DNA of 64,000 nt from DATJHM01 sp035493895 (GTDB taxonomy: Bacteria > Chloroflexota > Ktedonobacteria > Ktedonobacterales > Ktedonobacteraceae): assembly GCA_035493895.1 (NCBI GenBank), contig DATJHM010000261.1:116598-180597 (forward strand), written 5' to 3'. The notes below the pieces were generated by a model. That model was not told the origin of the DNA, searched no databases, and saw nothing but the letters and a program-made list of their open reading frames with translations. Numbering within the stretch: the stretch's first letter is position 1; each line of letters starts with the position of its first letter. The position numbers and the translations under genes are program-made. This document shows, in pieces, positions 55,488 to 64,000 of this stretch.

Positions 55488-56432
55488 GTGTCCATTCTTG
55501 TTGTTGGTTCTGTAGCTCTGGATGCGGTTGAGACGCCCTTCTCTCATGTGGAAGAGGTACTCGGAGGCGCTGCTTCGTATTTCACAACCGCTGCTTCTCT
55601 CTATGATCAGGTGAATCTGGTCGCGGTTGTGGGCAGCGATTTTCCACAAAAGTACCTGGATTTCTGGCGCCGCCGCCCGGTCAATCTGGCTGGCTTGCAA
55701 ATAAAAGAGGGGAAAACGTTCCGCTGGTCTGGTCGCTATCATATGGATATGAATATGCGCGATACACTGGATACCCAACTGGGCGTCTTTGGCGATTTTC
55801 ATCCTATTATTCCCTCTGAGTACCGCGAAAGCGATTTGTTGTTCCTGGCCAATATTCAGCCTCAACTCCAGCGCGAGGTGCTGGAACAGATGCCCCACGC
55901 TCGCCTGACGGTGCTCGATACGATGGAGCTGTGGATCAAAACTGAGCGCGCTCAATTGACGGAAGTGATCAAACGCGTTGATGTGTTGCTGATGAGCGAG
56001 GAAGAGGTTCGTCAATATACCAATCAACCAAGCATAGTAACAGCGGTGCGTCAGCTCTTTACGCTGGGCCTGAAATATGTGGTGGTGAAGCTGGGAAGCT
56101 ATGGCGCTTTGCTCTTTGGCGCCGATGGCACCTATTTTACGGCTCCTTCCTATCCGCTCGAAGAGGTCATTGATCCTACCGGGGCCGGTGATGCCTTCGC
56201 TGGCGGCTTACTAGGCTATCTCTCGACGGTGAAACCTGATGACGATGGACGCTACAACTCCGATGATCTGAAGCGCGCGGTGGTCCATGGCAATATTATC
56301 GGCTCCTTCGTCTGTGGCGATTTTAGCATTGGTCGCCTGCGTACGCTCACGCTCGATGCAATTGGCGCACGCTATCAGGAACTGGTCACGTATTCTCACT
56401 TTGACCCCAGGTGGAATCCTGGACAACGCTAA
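55488..56432 (+). CDS. PfkB-family carbohydrate/nucleoside kinase
   Basis: A 314-residue ribokinase-fold kinase with VLGGAASYFTTAASLY (substrate end), GDFHP in the middle and the ATP/anion hole motif DPTGAGDAFAGGLLGY, whose Asp is catalytic. The GTG start at 55488 has GGAGG 7 bp upstream, whereas the ATG 6 bp earlier is too close to it. Immediately followed by S-adenosylhomocysteinase and MetK, it may phosphorylate adenosine released from S-adenosylhomocysteine. A sugar substrate is equally allowed by the fold. Confidence 0.87.
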   Translation: MSILVVGSVALDAVETPFSHVEEVLGGAASYFTTAASLYDQVNLVAVVGSDFPQKYLDFWRRRPVNLAGLQIKEGKTFRWSGRYHMDMNMRDTLDTQLGVFGDFHPIIPSEYRESDLLFLANIQPQLQREVLEQMPHARLTVLDTMELWIKTERAQLTEVIKRVDVLLMSEEEVRQYTNQPSIVTAVRQLFTLGLKYVVVKLGSYGALLFGADGTYFTAPSYPLEEVIDPTGAGDAFAGGLLGYLSTVKPDDDGRYNSDDLKRAVVHGNIIGSFVCGDFSIGRLRTLTLDAIGARYQELVTYSHFDPRWNPGQR

Positions 56433-56501
56433 TTTTTGCTATAATATAGGTATTGGGGAATGGCAGAGATATTGGTGGAGGCCGCTCTATTCAGCTACTA
56501 G

Positions 56502-57839
<1,338 letters not shown>

Positions 57840-57883
57840 ATCTGCGTAGAGGTAACTACCTTCTACACACAAGGGATACTTAA

Positions 57884-57922
57884 AAAGGGTGATTTTTTCT
57901 GCGAATGAGAGAATCACCCTTT
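57884..57922 (+). terminator. Terminator after ahcY
   Basis: AAAGGGTGATT (57884-57894) and AATCACCCTTT (57912-57922) form an 11-bp perfect stem, then CTTACAAT. It ends the kinase-ahcY unit before the metK promoter. Confidence 0.75.
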
Positions 57923-57929
57923 CTTACAA

Positions 57930-57959
57930 TTGACAGGAGTCCTTTTTTTGCAGTAAAAT
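57930..57959 (+). promoter_or_regulatory. metK promoter
   Basis: TTGACA (57930-57935), 18-bp spacer, TAAAAT (57954-57959). Predicted start near 57966, so the transcript begins about 70 nt before the riboswitch aptamer. Confidence 0.75.
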
Positions 57960-58033
57960 TAGCATAGCAGTATGCTTCTTGTTGCGCTATGCACGAGGAG
58001 CTTGTACATACAAAACTCAACATGTGAGTGTAA

Positions 58034-58150
58034 TACTCTCATCAAGAGAGGTGGAGGGAAACGGCCCTACGAAGCCCGGCAACCCACTTGCTTCCGTCAA
58101 GAAAGGGTGCCAATTCCGGCGGATTTGCTACGTCCGCAAGATGAGGGGGA
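58034..58150 (+). promoter_or_regulatory. SAM-I (S-box) riboswitch
   Basis: The aptamer core is clear: CTCTCATCAAGAGAGGTGGAGGGA at its 5' end, CCCGGCAACC at about 58076-58085, GGGTGCCAATTCC (58105-58117) and the closing CAAGATGAGG on the 3' side, where GATGAG pairs with CTCATC of P1. When SAM is bound, the aptamer forms and the terminator at 58166-58189 ends transcription; without SAM, metK is read. This is the standard S-box OFF switch and controls only metK here. Confidence 0.95.
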
Positions 58151-58165
58151 ATGTGCTGAACGCCA

Positions 58166-58189
58166 AACCCCTAATCGAGGGGTTTTTTT
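58166..58189 (+). terminator. Riboswitch expression-platform terminator
   Basis: AACCCCT (58166-58172) pairs with AGGGGTT (58178-58184), followed by a T-run to 58189. Confidence 0.9.
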
Positions 58190-58319
58190 GTGCTTTGTTT
58201 ACGAACATCGCCCCTCCTTCCCGCTTTTTTCAACACTGCATGTTGTTGTTCTGGCCTCCACTCTTGAACAGGTGTGGAGAAAAGACTTTTAGATATGATG
58301 AGGAAGGAGTCCGTTCCCC

Positions 58320-59579
58320 ATGAGTACGTTCATGGATAGTTCCAAAACGTTTTTTACCAGTGAATCGGTGACCGAGGGCCATCCTGATAAGTTGTGCGAC
58401 CAGATTTCTGATGCTATTCTCGATGGTATTCTGACTCAAGATCCCCTGGCTCGTGTTGCCTGTGAGACCGCCACGACGACCGGGCTGGTCCTGGTGGCAG
58501 GGGAAATTACGACGACGGCGTGGGTCGATATCCCAACGGTAGTGCGCAAGACGATCGAACAAGTTGGCTATATCAATGCCGATTATGGCTTCGATTACCG
58601 CACCTGTGGCGTCGTGACTTCTATTGGCAAGCAATCACCTGATATCGATATGGGCGTGAGCCGCTCTCTGGAGACCAAAGGCACACAAACATTACTCTCT
58701 GATGATGAATTGGAGATGATTGGGGCTGGCGACCAGGGCATGATGATTGGCTTTGCCTGTAATGAAACACCTGAGTTTATGCCGATGCCTATCAGCCTGG
58801 CTCATAAGTTGACGCGCCAACTCTCGCAGGTGCGGCGTCATTCCTGGAATGATGCAGGCCCCATGGCCTATTTACGTCCTGATGGCAAGAGCCAGGTCAC
58901 GGTCCAATATGAGAATGGCCGACCAGCACGTGTTGATGCAGTCGTCATTTCCACACAGCATGCCGATTATGCTCATAATGAACAGATCCGCACTGATGTG
59001 ATTGAACATATTATTAAACCGGTCATTCCCGCTCATCTGCTGGATAGCGAAACGAAATTTTTTGTGAATCCTACTGGCCGCTTCGTCACTGGTGGCCCGA
59101 TGGGGGACGCAGGTCTGACCGGTCGTAAGATTATTGTGGATACCTATGGCGGCATGGCTCGCCATGGCGGCGGCGCTTTCAGCGGCAAAGATCCGACCAA
59201 GGTGGATCGCTCTGCGGCATACGCAGCACGCCATATCGCAAAAAATATTGTCGCCGCTGGTCTGGCTGATCGCGTAGAGTTGCAGATCTCCTATGCCATC
59301 GGGGTTGCACGCCCGCTCTCTCTCTTTGTTGAGACCTTCGGAACCGGCCACGTTTCTAACGAAGAGATTATTCGCCTGATCAATGAACATTTTGATCTGC
59401 GTCCCGCTGGTATTATCCAGTCGCTCAATCTGCGCCGTCCCATCTATCAGCCCACCGCAGCATTCGGCCACTTTGGCCGCACCGATGTCGATCTCCCCTG
59501 GGAAGCTCTCGATAAAGTGCCGATGCTGCGCAAAGGAGCTGGCGCTTTCCTGGCGAATAGCGAAGCTGTTTCACAATAA
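58320..59579 (+). CDS. metK: S-adenosylmethionine synthetase
   Basis: A 419-residue enzyme that makes SAM from methionine and ATP. Motifs: [44 protein letters not shown], and [23 protein letters not shown] (the K/P loop). AAGGAG lies 10 bp upstream of the ATG. The gene is the target of the SAM-I riboswitch and is followed by a perfect 16-bp bidirectional terminator. Confidence 0.97.
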   Translation: MSTFMDSSKTFFTSESVTEGHPDKLCDQISDAILDGILTQDPLARVACETATTTGLVLVAGEITTTAWVDIPTVVRKTIEQVGYINADYGFDYRTCGVVTSIGKQSPDIDMGVSRSLETKGTQTLLSDDELEMIGAGDQGMMIGFACNETPEFMPMPISLAHKLTRQLSQVRRHSWNDAGPMAYLRPDGKSQVTVQYENGRPARVDAVVISTQHADYAHNEQIRTDVIEHIIKPVIPAHLLDSETKFFVNPTGRFVTGGPMGDAGLTGRKIIVDTYGGMARHGGGAFSGKDPTKVDRSAAYAARHIAKNIVAAGLADRVELQISYAIGVARPLSLFVETFGTGHVSNEEIIRLINEHFDLRPAGIIQSLNLRRPIYQPTAAFGHFGRTDVDLPWEALDKVPMLRKGAGAFLANSEAVSQ

Positions 59580-59593
59580 CAAACAAAACACGC

Positions 59594-59632
59594 AAAAAAG
59601 AACCATGAGGAATTGGCTCATGGTTCTTTTTT
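59594..59632. terminator. Strong bidirectional terminator between convergent genes
   Basis: AAAAAAGAACCATGAG (59594-59609) pairs exactly with CTCATGGTTCTTTTTT (59617-59632) over a 7-nt loop. Its A- and T-runs give terminator tails on both strands. Confidence 0.93.
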
Positions 59633-59654
59633 ACATGTCACACGCCCGACTTCT

Positions 59655-60119
59655 TTATGGGTGAGGACTGTTCAATCTGTCGCGGATGTCGCCAAAATGC
59701 TCGATCATGGCTCTGGTTGCAGCATCTCCATCCTTTGCGGCCAGGGCGTCAATAATTCTGCGATGCGCTTCTACCATCGCTGTCGGAGAGGCGGGCAATT
59801 GTAAGCGTACGGCGTGAAAGACATCCCAGAATGCCTGCAAGAGCTGGATGACAAGCTTATTGCCAAGAGGCTGATACAGTACTTCATGAAAAGAACGATC
59901 TTCTTCGGGAAAGGCCTCGCCCCGTGCAACACGCGCTTCCATGGCCGCTACCAGCACACGCAGATCTGCCAGATACGGTGGCGTCGTCACTTCTGGCAAG
60001 CGTGCAACCAGACTACATTCCAGAATCTGGCGCACGTCCAGCAGTTCACGCAACATCTGCAAATCATAGGGCGCTTCAAATAATACGCGGAATGAGAGCC
60101 CCGCTACCAACGCCTGCAA
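59655..60119 (-). pseudogene. GntR/FadR-family regulator remnant: ligand-binding FCD domain without HTH
   Basis: The 154 residues form an FCD domain (EDRSFHEVLYQPLGNKLVIQLLQAFW, EAHRRIIDALAAKDGDAATRAM), with a metal-binding set of Asp and His. FCD proteins normally carry an N-terminal winged helix of about 70 residues. Translating upstream in frame, the wing end (KGTFVGNL) is still there, then Trp and Asn, and then an in-frame TGA at 60156-60158. The region is overlaid by the last codons of the EamA gene, so the HTH has been deleted at this junction. A TTG at 60119 is the only start, so it is probably non-functional. Confidence 0.75.
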
Positions 60120-60130
60120 TGAGAGATTCC

Positions 60131-61075
60131 CTACAAAGGTTCCTTTCTGCCAGTTTCAACCATCCCGCGTACTTTTTTCTGCACATATGCACAAAACAGA
60201 TATCCTACGAGGGGAGGCACTCCACCAGTAGAGATCCACGAACCGAGCAGAATGAGCAAGAAGCCTACAACGGTGGCAACATCCAGCGGCTCATTGAGCA
60301 GGATCACGCCCAGTAGAACCGATACAACAGGATTAACATACGTGGAGACAGTTGCACGACTTGCCCCAACCTCCGCCACAAGCGCAAAAAAGGTCAGATA
60401 GGCCAGGGCGGTACAGATCAGACCCAGTACGAGCAAGCTTATGATCACGCCTGAAGAGGGCATCCTCTCAGGGAGCCGCGTCACAGCCAGTGGCGCAAGC
60501 AGCACAGTTGCAACGGCACACGCGATAGTGACAACGCCGAGGCTAGGCAACGATGCAATTATTGGTCGCTTGACGAGCAGGGCACTGATCGCATAGCACA
60601 TTGTAGCAAGCAAGACGAAACCAGCCCCCAGCAACTTTTGTCCATCCCCGCCCGCATCGAGTCCCAGCAAGGCCACCACGCCCCCCATCCCAATGAACAG
60701 CCCGACCAGACGCATCCCGCTTACCCGCTCACTTGGATCAAGGCGTAGCGCGAAGAGTGCAACAAGCAATGGTTCAGAGGAGATGAGCAGGCTGGTGAGT
60801 GACGACGCGATATGCTGCTCGCCATAGCTGATGAAAAGAAACGGCACAATGATCTGTATGGTCGAGAGCCCGGCAATCACCAGCCAGCGCCGACGAAATC
60901 GTTTCAGCAGATGCAACCGGATCGCCACCGGGAGCAGGACAATCGTTGCGATGGCAACGCGCGCAAATACGACTACAATCGGATCGAGCTCCAATACGGC
61001 AATTTTAATGAAAAAATAGGGAATCCCCCAGAACACCGACATTGCGATAAATAGCAGCCACCCCTTGCGTGTCAT
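60131..61075 (-). CDS. EamA-family (drug/metabolite transporter) permease
   Basis: A 314-residue protein with ten hydrophobic helices in two EamA repeats (about 5-140 and 150-285). N-terminal signature FIAMSVFWGIPYFFIKIAV is typical. It should export small metabolites or amino acids. The ATG at 61075 follows AGGAGG by 4 bp, so the preceding in-frame Met is not used. The gene ends inside the former GntR regulator region. Confidence 0.88.
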   Translation of the reverse strand: MTRKGWLLFIAMSVFWGIPYFFIKIAVLELDPIVVVFARVAIATIVLLPVAIRLHLLKRFRRRWLVIAGLSTIQIIVPFLFISYGEQHIASSLTSLLISSEPLLVALFALRLDPSERVSGMRLVGLFIGMGGVVALLGLDAGGDGQKLLGAGFVLLATMCYAISALLVKRPIIASLPSLGVVTIACAVATVLLAPLAVTRLPERMPSSGVIISLLVLGLICTALAYLTFFALVAEVGASRATVSTYVNPVVSVLLGVILLNEPLDVATVVGFLLILLGSWISTGGVPPLVGYLFCAYVQKKVRGMVETGRKEPL

Positions 61076-61178
61076 AATTCCTCCTGTTTTCTCCATTGAG
61101 TAGGAGCATTTCTACATATTCATCTTTGAACGATACCTGCAAGCGATGGGCTTCGTCTTGTACATTCTTGCGCTGAAA

Positions 61179-62615
61179 CTAAAAAGCACGACGCAGTGCT
61201 GCCTGAGCCGCAAAATAGCCGCACATCCCATGCACACCGCCTCCTGGTGGTGTTGCAGACGAGCAGATATAGATATCGCGCGCTGGCGTCGTATAAGGGT
61301 CCAGACGCGGCGTAGGACGCGTAAAGAGCTGCCAGATGTCCTGCATGCCAGTATTGATATCACCGCCAACGTAGTTCGCATTGTAGGCCGCAAATTGCAA
61401 CGGACCCATCACCTGTTTATGCAGAATACGCTCACGAAAACCCGGAGCGAACCGCTCGATCTGCGCTTCAATGCGCTCGGTCATCGAAAAGCTGGAACCA
61501 TTCGGCACATGGCAATACGCCCAGACCGTCTGTTTGCCAGCAGGGGCTCGTGAGGGATCAAACAGGCTCTGCTGAGCCAGAAGCACGTAGGGACGCTCAG
61601 GATGGATACCCTGCGCAACCTGACGCTCTGAGAGGGCAATTTCTGGCAGGGTTCCTCCCAGATGCACTGTGACCGCGCGTTTGCACTCCTCTGCCTGCCA
61701 GGGGATCGGACCATCCAGGGCAAAATCAACTTTAAAGGCTCCTGGACCATAGCGGAAACGCTCCAGGCTTCGACAATAAGCAGGTGGGAGACGTTTACCT
61801 GCAATACGCACAAGCTGGCGTGGGGAGACATCAAAAAGGATCGCTCGCGCCTGCGGTAGCTCTCCAACATCCTTCACCTCAACCCCTGTCACCAGTTCGC
61901 CGCCCAACGAACGTAGATATGCGGCCAGCGCCCTGATAATCTCCTGCGAGCCCCCTCGCGGAATCGGCCAGCCAACAATATGCGCAATCGTACTCAGCAC
62001 CAGCCCTGCGGCAGCGCTGGTGACCTGTTCCAGTGGTAAGAGAGAATGCGCAGCGATGCCTGCAAACAAGGCTTTTGCCCGCGTCCCTCGGAAGTGTAAA
62101 TCAGTAAACTGGCGAGCTGAGAGCAGTGCTTGCAGACCAAACTGACCGGTCGCTATCGGATGAGACAGAAGCGGGGAGAGCCGCAATGGCCCTAGAAATG
62201 CCTGCTCAATCTGCGGCCAGTGCGAAACCAGCGGATTCCAGATGCGCCGATATGCATCTGCATCCTCGTCCAGCGTCGCAGCCGTTGCCGCAAGCGAACG
62301 TTCCAGCAGCATTGCCGAACCATCGTCCAGCGGATGAGCAAGCGCCGCAGGAGATTCGATCCACTCCAGACCATACTGTTCCAACGACAAACGACGAAAA
62401 AAAGGCGAGCTGACGGCAAAGGGATGCACCGCCGAACAAACATCATGGAGAAAACCGGGCAACGTCAACTCCTTTGAGCGACACCCACCCCCAGGCGTTT
62501 CATCAGCCTCCAACACCAGCACAGAATGACCCGCCCGAGCCAGCGTTATCGCCGCCGCCAGCCCATTGGGTCCCGCCCCCACTATCACAGCATCATACGA
62601 TGAGCGTATAGACAT
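61179..62615 (-). CDS. FAD-dependent NAD(P)/FAD oxidoreductase (phytoene-desaturase-like)
   Basis: A 478-residue flavoprotein. The N-terminal FAD motif (GAGPNGLAAAITLARAG, VLEADETPGGGCRS) and the C-terminal CSSATPPGGGVHGMCGYFAA define the CrtI/PYROXD2-type group, which contains carotenoid desaturases and related oxidoreductases of unknown substrate. The gene stands alone with no carotenoid genes near, so the substrate is open. Confidence 0.87.
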   Translation of the reverse strand: MSIRSSYDAVIVGAGPNGLAAAITLARAGHSVLVLEADETPGGGCRSKELTLPGFLHDVCSAVHPFAVSSPFFRRLSLEQYGLEWIESPAALAHPLDDGSAMLLERSLAATAATLDEDADAYRRIWNPLVSHWPQIEQAFLGPLRLSPLLSHPIATGQFGLQALLSARQFTDLHFRGTRAKALFAGIAAHSLLPLEQVTSAAAGLVLSTIAHIVGWPIPRGGSQEIIRALAAYLRSLGGELVTGVEVKDVGELPQARAILFDVSPRQLVRIAGKRLPPAYCRSLERFRYGPGAFKVDFALDGPIPWQAEECKRAVTVHLGGTLPEIALSERQVAQGIHPERPYVLLAQQSLFDPSRAPAGKQTVWAYCHVPNGSSFSMTERIEAQIERFAPGFRERILHKQVMGPLQFAAYNANYVGGDINTGMQDIWQLFTRPTPRLDPYTTPARDIYICSSATPPGGGVHGMCGYFAAQAALRRAF

Positions 62616-62776
62616 TGTCGCCTCAATCCATTCTCAAACCCGCCCATCATCCCCGTAGAAGCGACTCGTAAGCCAGTAGTGGCACGGTGGAGTGATAACG
62701 GAACTGTGCCTGCGAACTCGCACCACCAGACTTCGCTCCCCCGATCACGCCTGGCCACCACTGCCAGGAACGGAAA

Positions 62777-62850
62777 GGATGATAGACGATCATAGGCTAT
62801 ATGAAAACCCATAAAAAACGCTATTGCTGCTCTATTATATGCTACCACGG
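62777..62850. repeat. 74-bp direct repeat, copy 1
   Basis: Equals 63741-63814 at 72 of 74 positions. It lies upstream of the FAD oxidoreductase gene and ends in TATTATATGCTACCACGG. Confidence 0.9.
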
Positions 62851-62901
62851 GGGAGAGAACACCGACACAGGCTCATCCTCGCATCAGAACCCACTTTGTA
62901 G

Positions 62902-63531
62902 GAGATACATATTCATGAGAATTCAGAGGTTGCGCCTAACGTTTCATGGGGACAACTGATAGCGGCCTCGGGGCTGATTGCAGTGATGTTCAAGCATCGA
63001 ACAGACGAAGGTTTCACCAGCCTCAATGAGGCAGGCAGTGATGTCGATGATCTTGTGCGCTATGTGCGAAACAATGGCGCTTCACTCCACATTGATGCAG
63101 ATAGGCTCTGCGTCTGGGTCTTCTCTCAGGGTGCTATTCATGGCTTACGTACAGTCTTGCGGGATACACCTGTCTATATTCGCTGTATTGTTTCCTACTA
63201 CGGCGGCATGAGCATCATGAATCGTACCTATTTCCACTTTCGTGCCGACGAGGAAGAGCTGTTCAAAGAATTTTCACTGGTCTATCATCTTCGGAGCGTT
63301 GATCCAACAAAGGTTGCTCCGCTTTTCATTGCTAAAGCAGGGAAAGATCGCGTATTTCTCAATGAAGCCCTCGACGAATTTATCACGATCGCCAGTAAGC
63401 GCAACATTCCCTTTACCTTCATGAATCATCCAATGGGAGAGCATGGCTTTGACATTTTCAACAATGATGCTCGCTCACGCGAAATCATCAAGGCAACGCT
63501 CGCTTTCCTCACTGAACATTTGAAGCAATAG
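62902..63531 (+). pseudogene. 5'-truncated alpha/beta (dienelactone-type) hydrolase
   Basis: The frame opens at 62902 after a stop and reads HIHENSEVAPNVSWGQLIAASGLIAVMFKHR, the strand-3 region of a hydrolase, and runs to TAA 63529-63531. The nucleophile region reads VWVFSQGAIHG, the acidic region AGKDRVF and the catalytic His is in MGEHGFD. The N-terminal strands and the oxyanion loop (HG motif) are gone. A GTG/ATG at 62983/62986 could give an incomplete 182-residue protein. It lies between two copies of a 74-bp direct repeat. Confidence 0.75.
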
Positions 63532-63615
63532 TGCCTCCGACAGCACTCAACCCCTATCGGTGATGTGTATCAGAACCACATCACCCTTGGCAAAAGGGTA
63601 CATATGGTCCCCACT

Positions 63616-63740
63616 CTCGAAGAAAAGCAGAGGTAGGGATCGTGCTTCATGCCGATCCACGTCCCCCTCCGGCCATCTCGAATAGCTTATCCTTTCTTCG
63701 CTTGATGCATATTTGGCGCAAATAAGCCGCGCCTCTACAG
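63616..63740. repeat. Dispersed extragenic repeat copy
   Basis: TCGAAGAAAAGCAGAGGTAGGG (63618-63639) and the following CGTGCTTCATGCCGATCCACG resemble the arm of the 20.6-kb palindrome and the 42.7-kb copy; GATGCATATTTGGCGC (63702-63717) matches the outer end of the element. Located next to direct repeat copy 2. Confidence 0.75.
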
Positions 63741-63814
63741 GGATGATAGACGATCATAGGCTATATGAAAACCCATAAAAACCTCTATTGCTGCTCTATT
63801 ATATGCTACCACGG
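63741..63814. repeat. 74-bp direct repeat, copy 2
   Basis: Near-identical to 62777-62850. It lies about 115 bp upstream of moaD and directly after a dispersed-repeat copy. Together with copy 1 it brackets the truncated hydrolase. Confidence 0.9.
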
Positions 63815-63929
63815 AAAGATAAGATCAGCCCTCACGAAGATTCTTTCAGAACAAGAATGAGCAACAAGCATCTGTAACACTCCCATATGCTATACTCAAG
63901 GAAAAATAGCACAAGGAAGAGAACCAACT

Positions 63930-64000
63930 ATGCAGATCAAGATTCGCTATTTTGCTTCGTTGCGGGAGATTACGGGGCGGGGAGAAGAGTTGCTGGATGT
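63930..64000 (+). CDS. moaD: Molybdopterin synthase sulfur-carrier subunit MoaD, N-terminal part
   Basis: ATG at 63930 after AAGGAAGAG; the 23 visible residues (MQIKIRYFASLREITGRGEE...) match the start of MoaD, a ubiquitin-fold protein that donates sulfur in molybdenum cofactor synthesis. ThiS-type carriers begin differently. The gene continues past the window edge. Confidence 0.8.
   Translation, partial: MQIKIRYFASLREITGRGEELLD

Overview
The window looks like chromosomal DNA from a moderate-GC, soil-type Chloroflexota bacterium, most plausibly of the class Ktedonobacteria. This placement is inferred from gene content and protein style, not from a marker gene. The clues are many OmpR-type two-component pairs, Zn-finger anti-sigma/ECF sigma pairs, a zinc-ribbon Ser/Thr kinase, a mannose-1-phosphate guanylyltransferase fused to a degenerate mutase, Uma2 and DUF433 genes, and Gram-positive-like T-box and SAM-I leaders. 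I found no rRNA, tRNA, CRISPR array or phage module.

Layout. 1-275 is the 3' end of an IS200/IS605-type TnpB element. 356-4349 holds a two-component pair and a DUF5671-like membrane protein. 4743-6627 has a rubredoxin-like/MBL protein and a membrane protein. 7136-11265 carries a kinase/PP2C-like fusion facing a second two-component pair. 11524-18282 (minus strand) has a glycogen debranching enzyme, a class I aminotransferase and DNA polymerase I. 18978-23473 has an excisionase-type HTH protein, an epimerase-like protein lacking its catalytic dyad, a very large nested palindrome and the guanylyltransferase fusion. 23828-25570 is accessory (Uma2, a second Uma2 fragment, DUF433). 25794-26067 is an apparently independent structured RNA with a near-consensus promoter and an intrinsic terminator.

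26227-34658 is mostly housekeeping: birA, greA, lysS, a membrane protein, comF, ftsH and an acetylornithine-type aminotransferase. 34758-36647 is a truncated alanyl-tRNA synthetase paralog behind a T-box leader. 36662-39573 has a methyltransferase-like protein, an enoyl-CoA hydratase and the DNA polymerase III delta' subunit. 39950-42630 is an ECF sigma factor with a large membrane anti-sigma. 42828-49163 includes an acyl-CoA dehydrogenase, a MarR/hydrolase pair with a double palindromic operator, a DinB-like protein, an ArsR-DUF2087 regulator and leucyl aminopeptidase. 49273-54370 has a response regulator with a large GAF histidine kinase, then a second ECF sigma/anti-sigma pair.

54741-59579 is a methyl-cycle cluster: HD hydrolase, PfkB kinase, S-adenosylhomocysteinase, then a SAM-I riboswitch and S-adenosylmethionine synthetase. 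AhcY releases adenosine and homocysteine, MetK makes SAM, and the PfkB kinase may phosphorylate adenosine. 59655-63814 shows genome decay: a GntR regulator without its HTH, an EamA transporter, an FAD oxidoreductase and a 5'-truncated hydrolase between two 74-bp direct repeats. The right edge enters a moaD gene.

The least ordinary signals are the T-box-controlled, editing-less AlaRS paralog, the unnamed structured RNA at 25829-26067, the kinase/pseudophosphatase fusion, the nested 40-bp inverted repeat at 20.6-20.9 kb with related dispersed copies, and several enzyme-fold proteins whose catalytic residues are changed.
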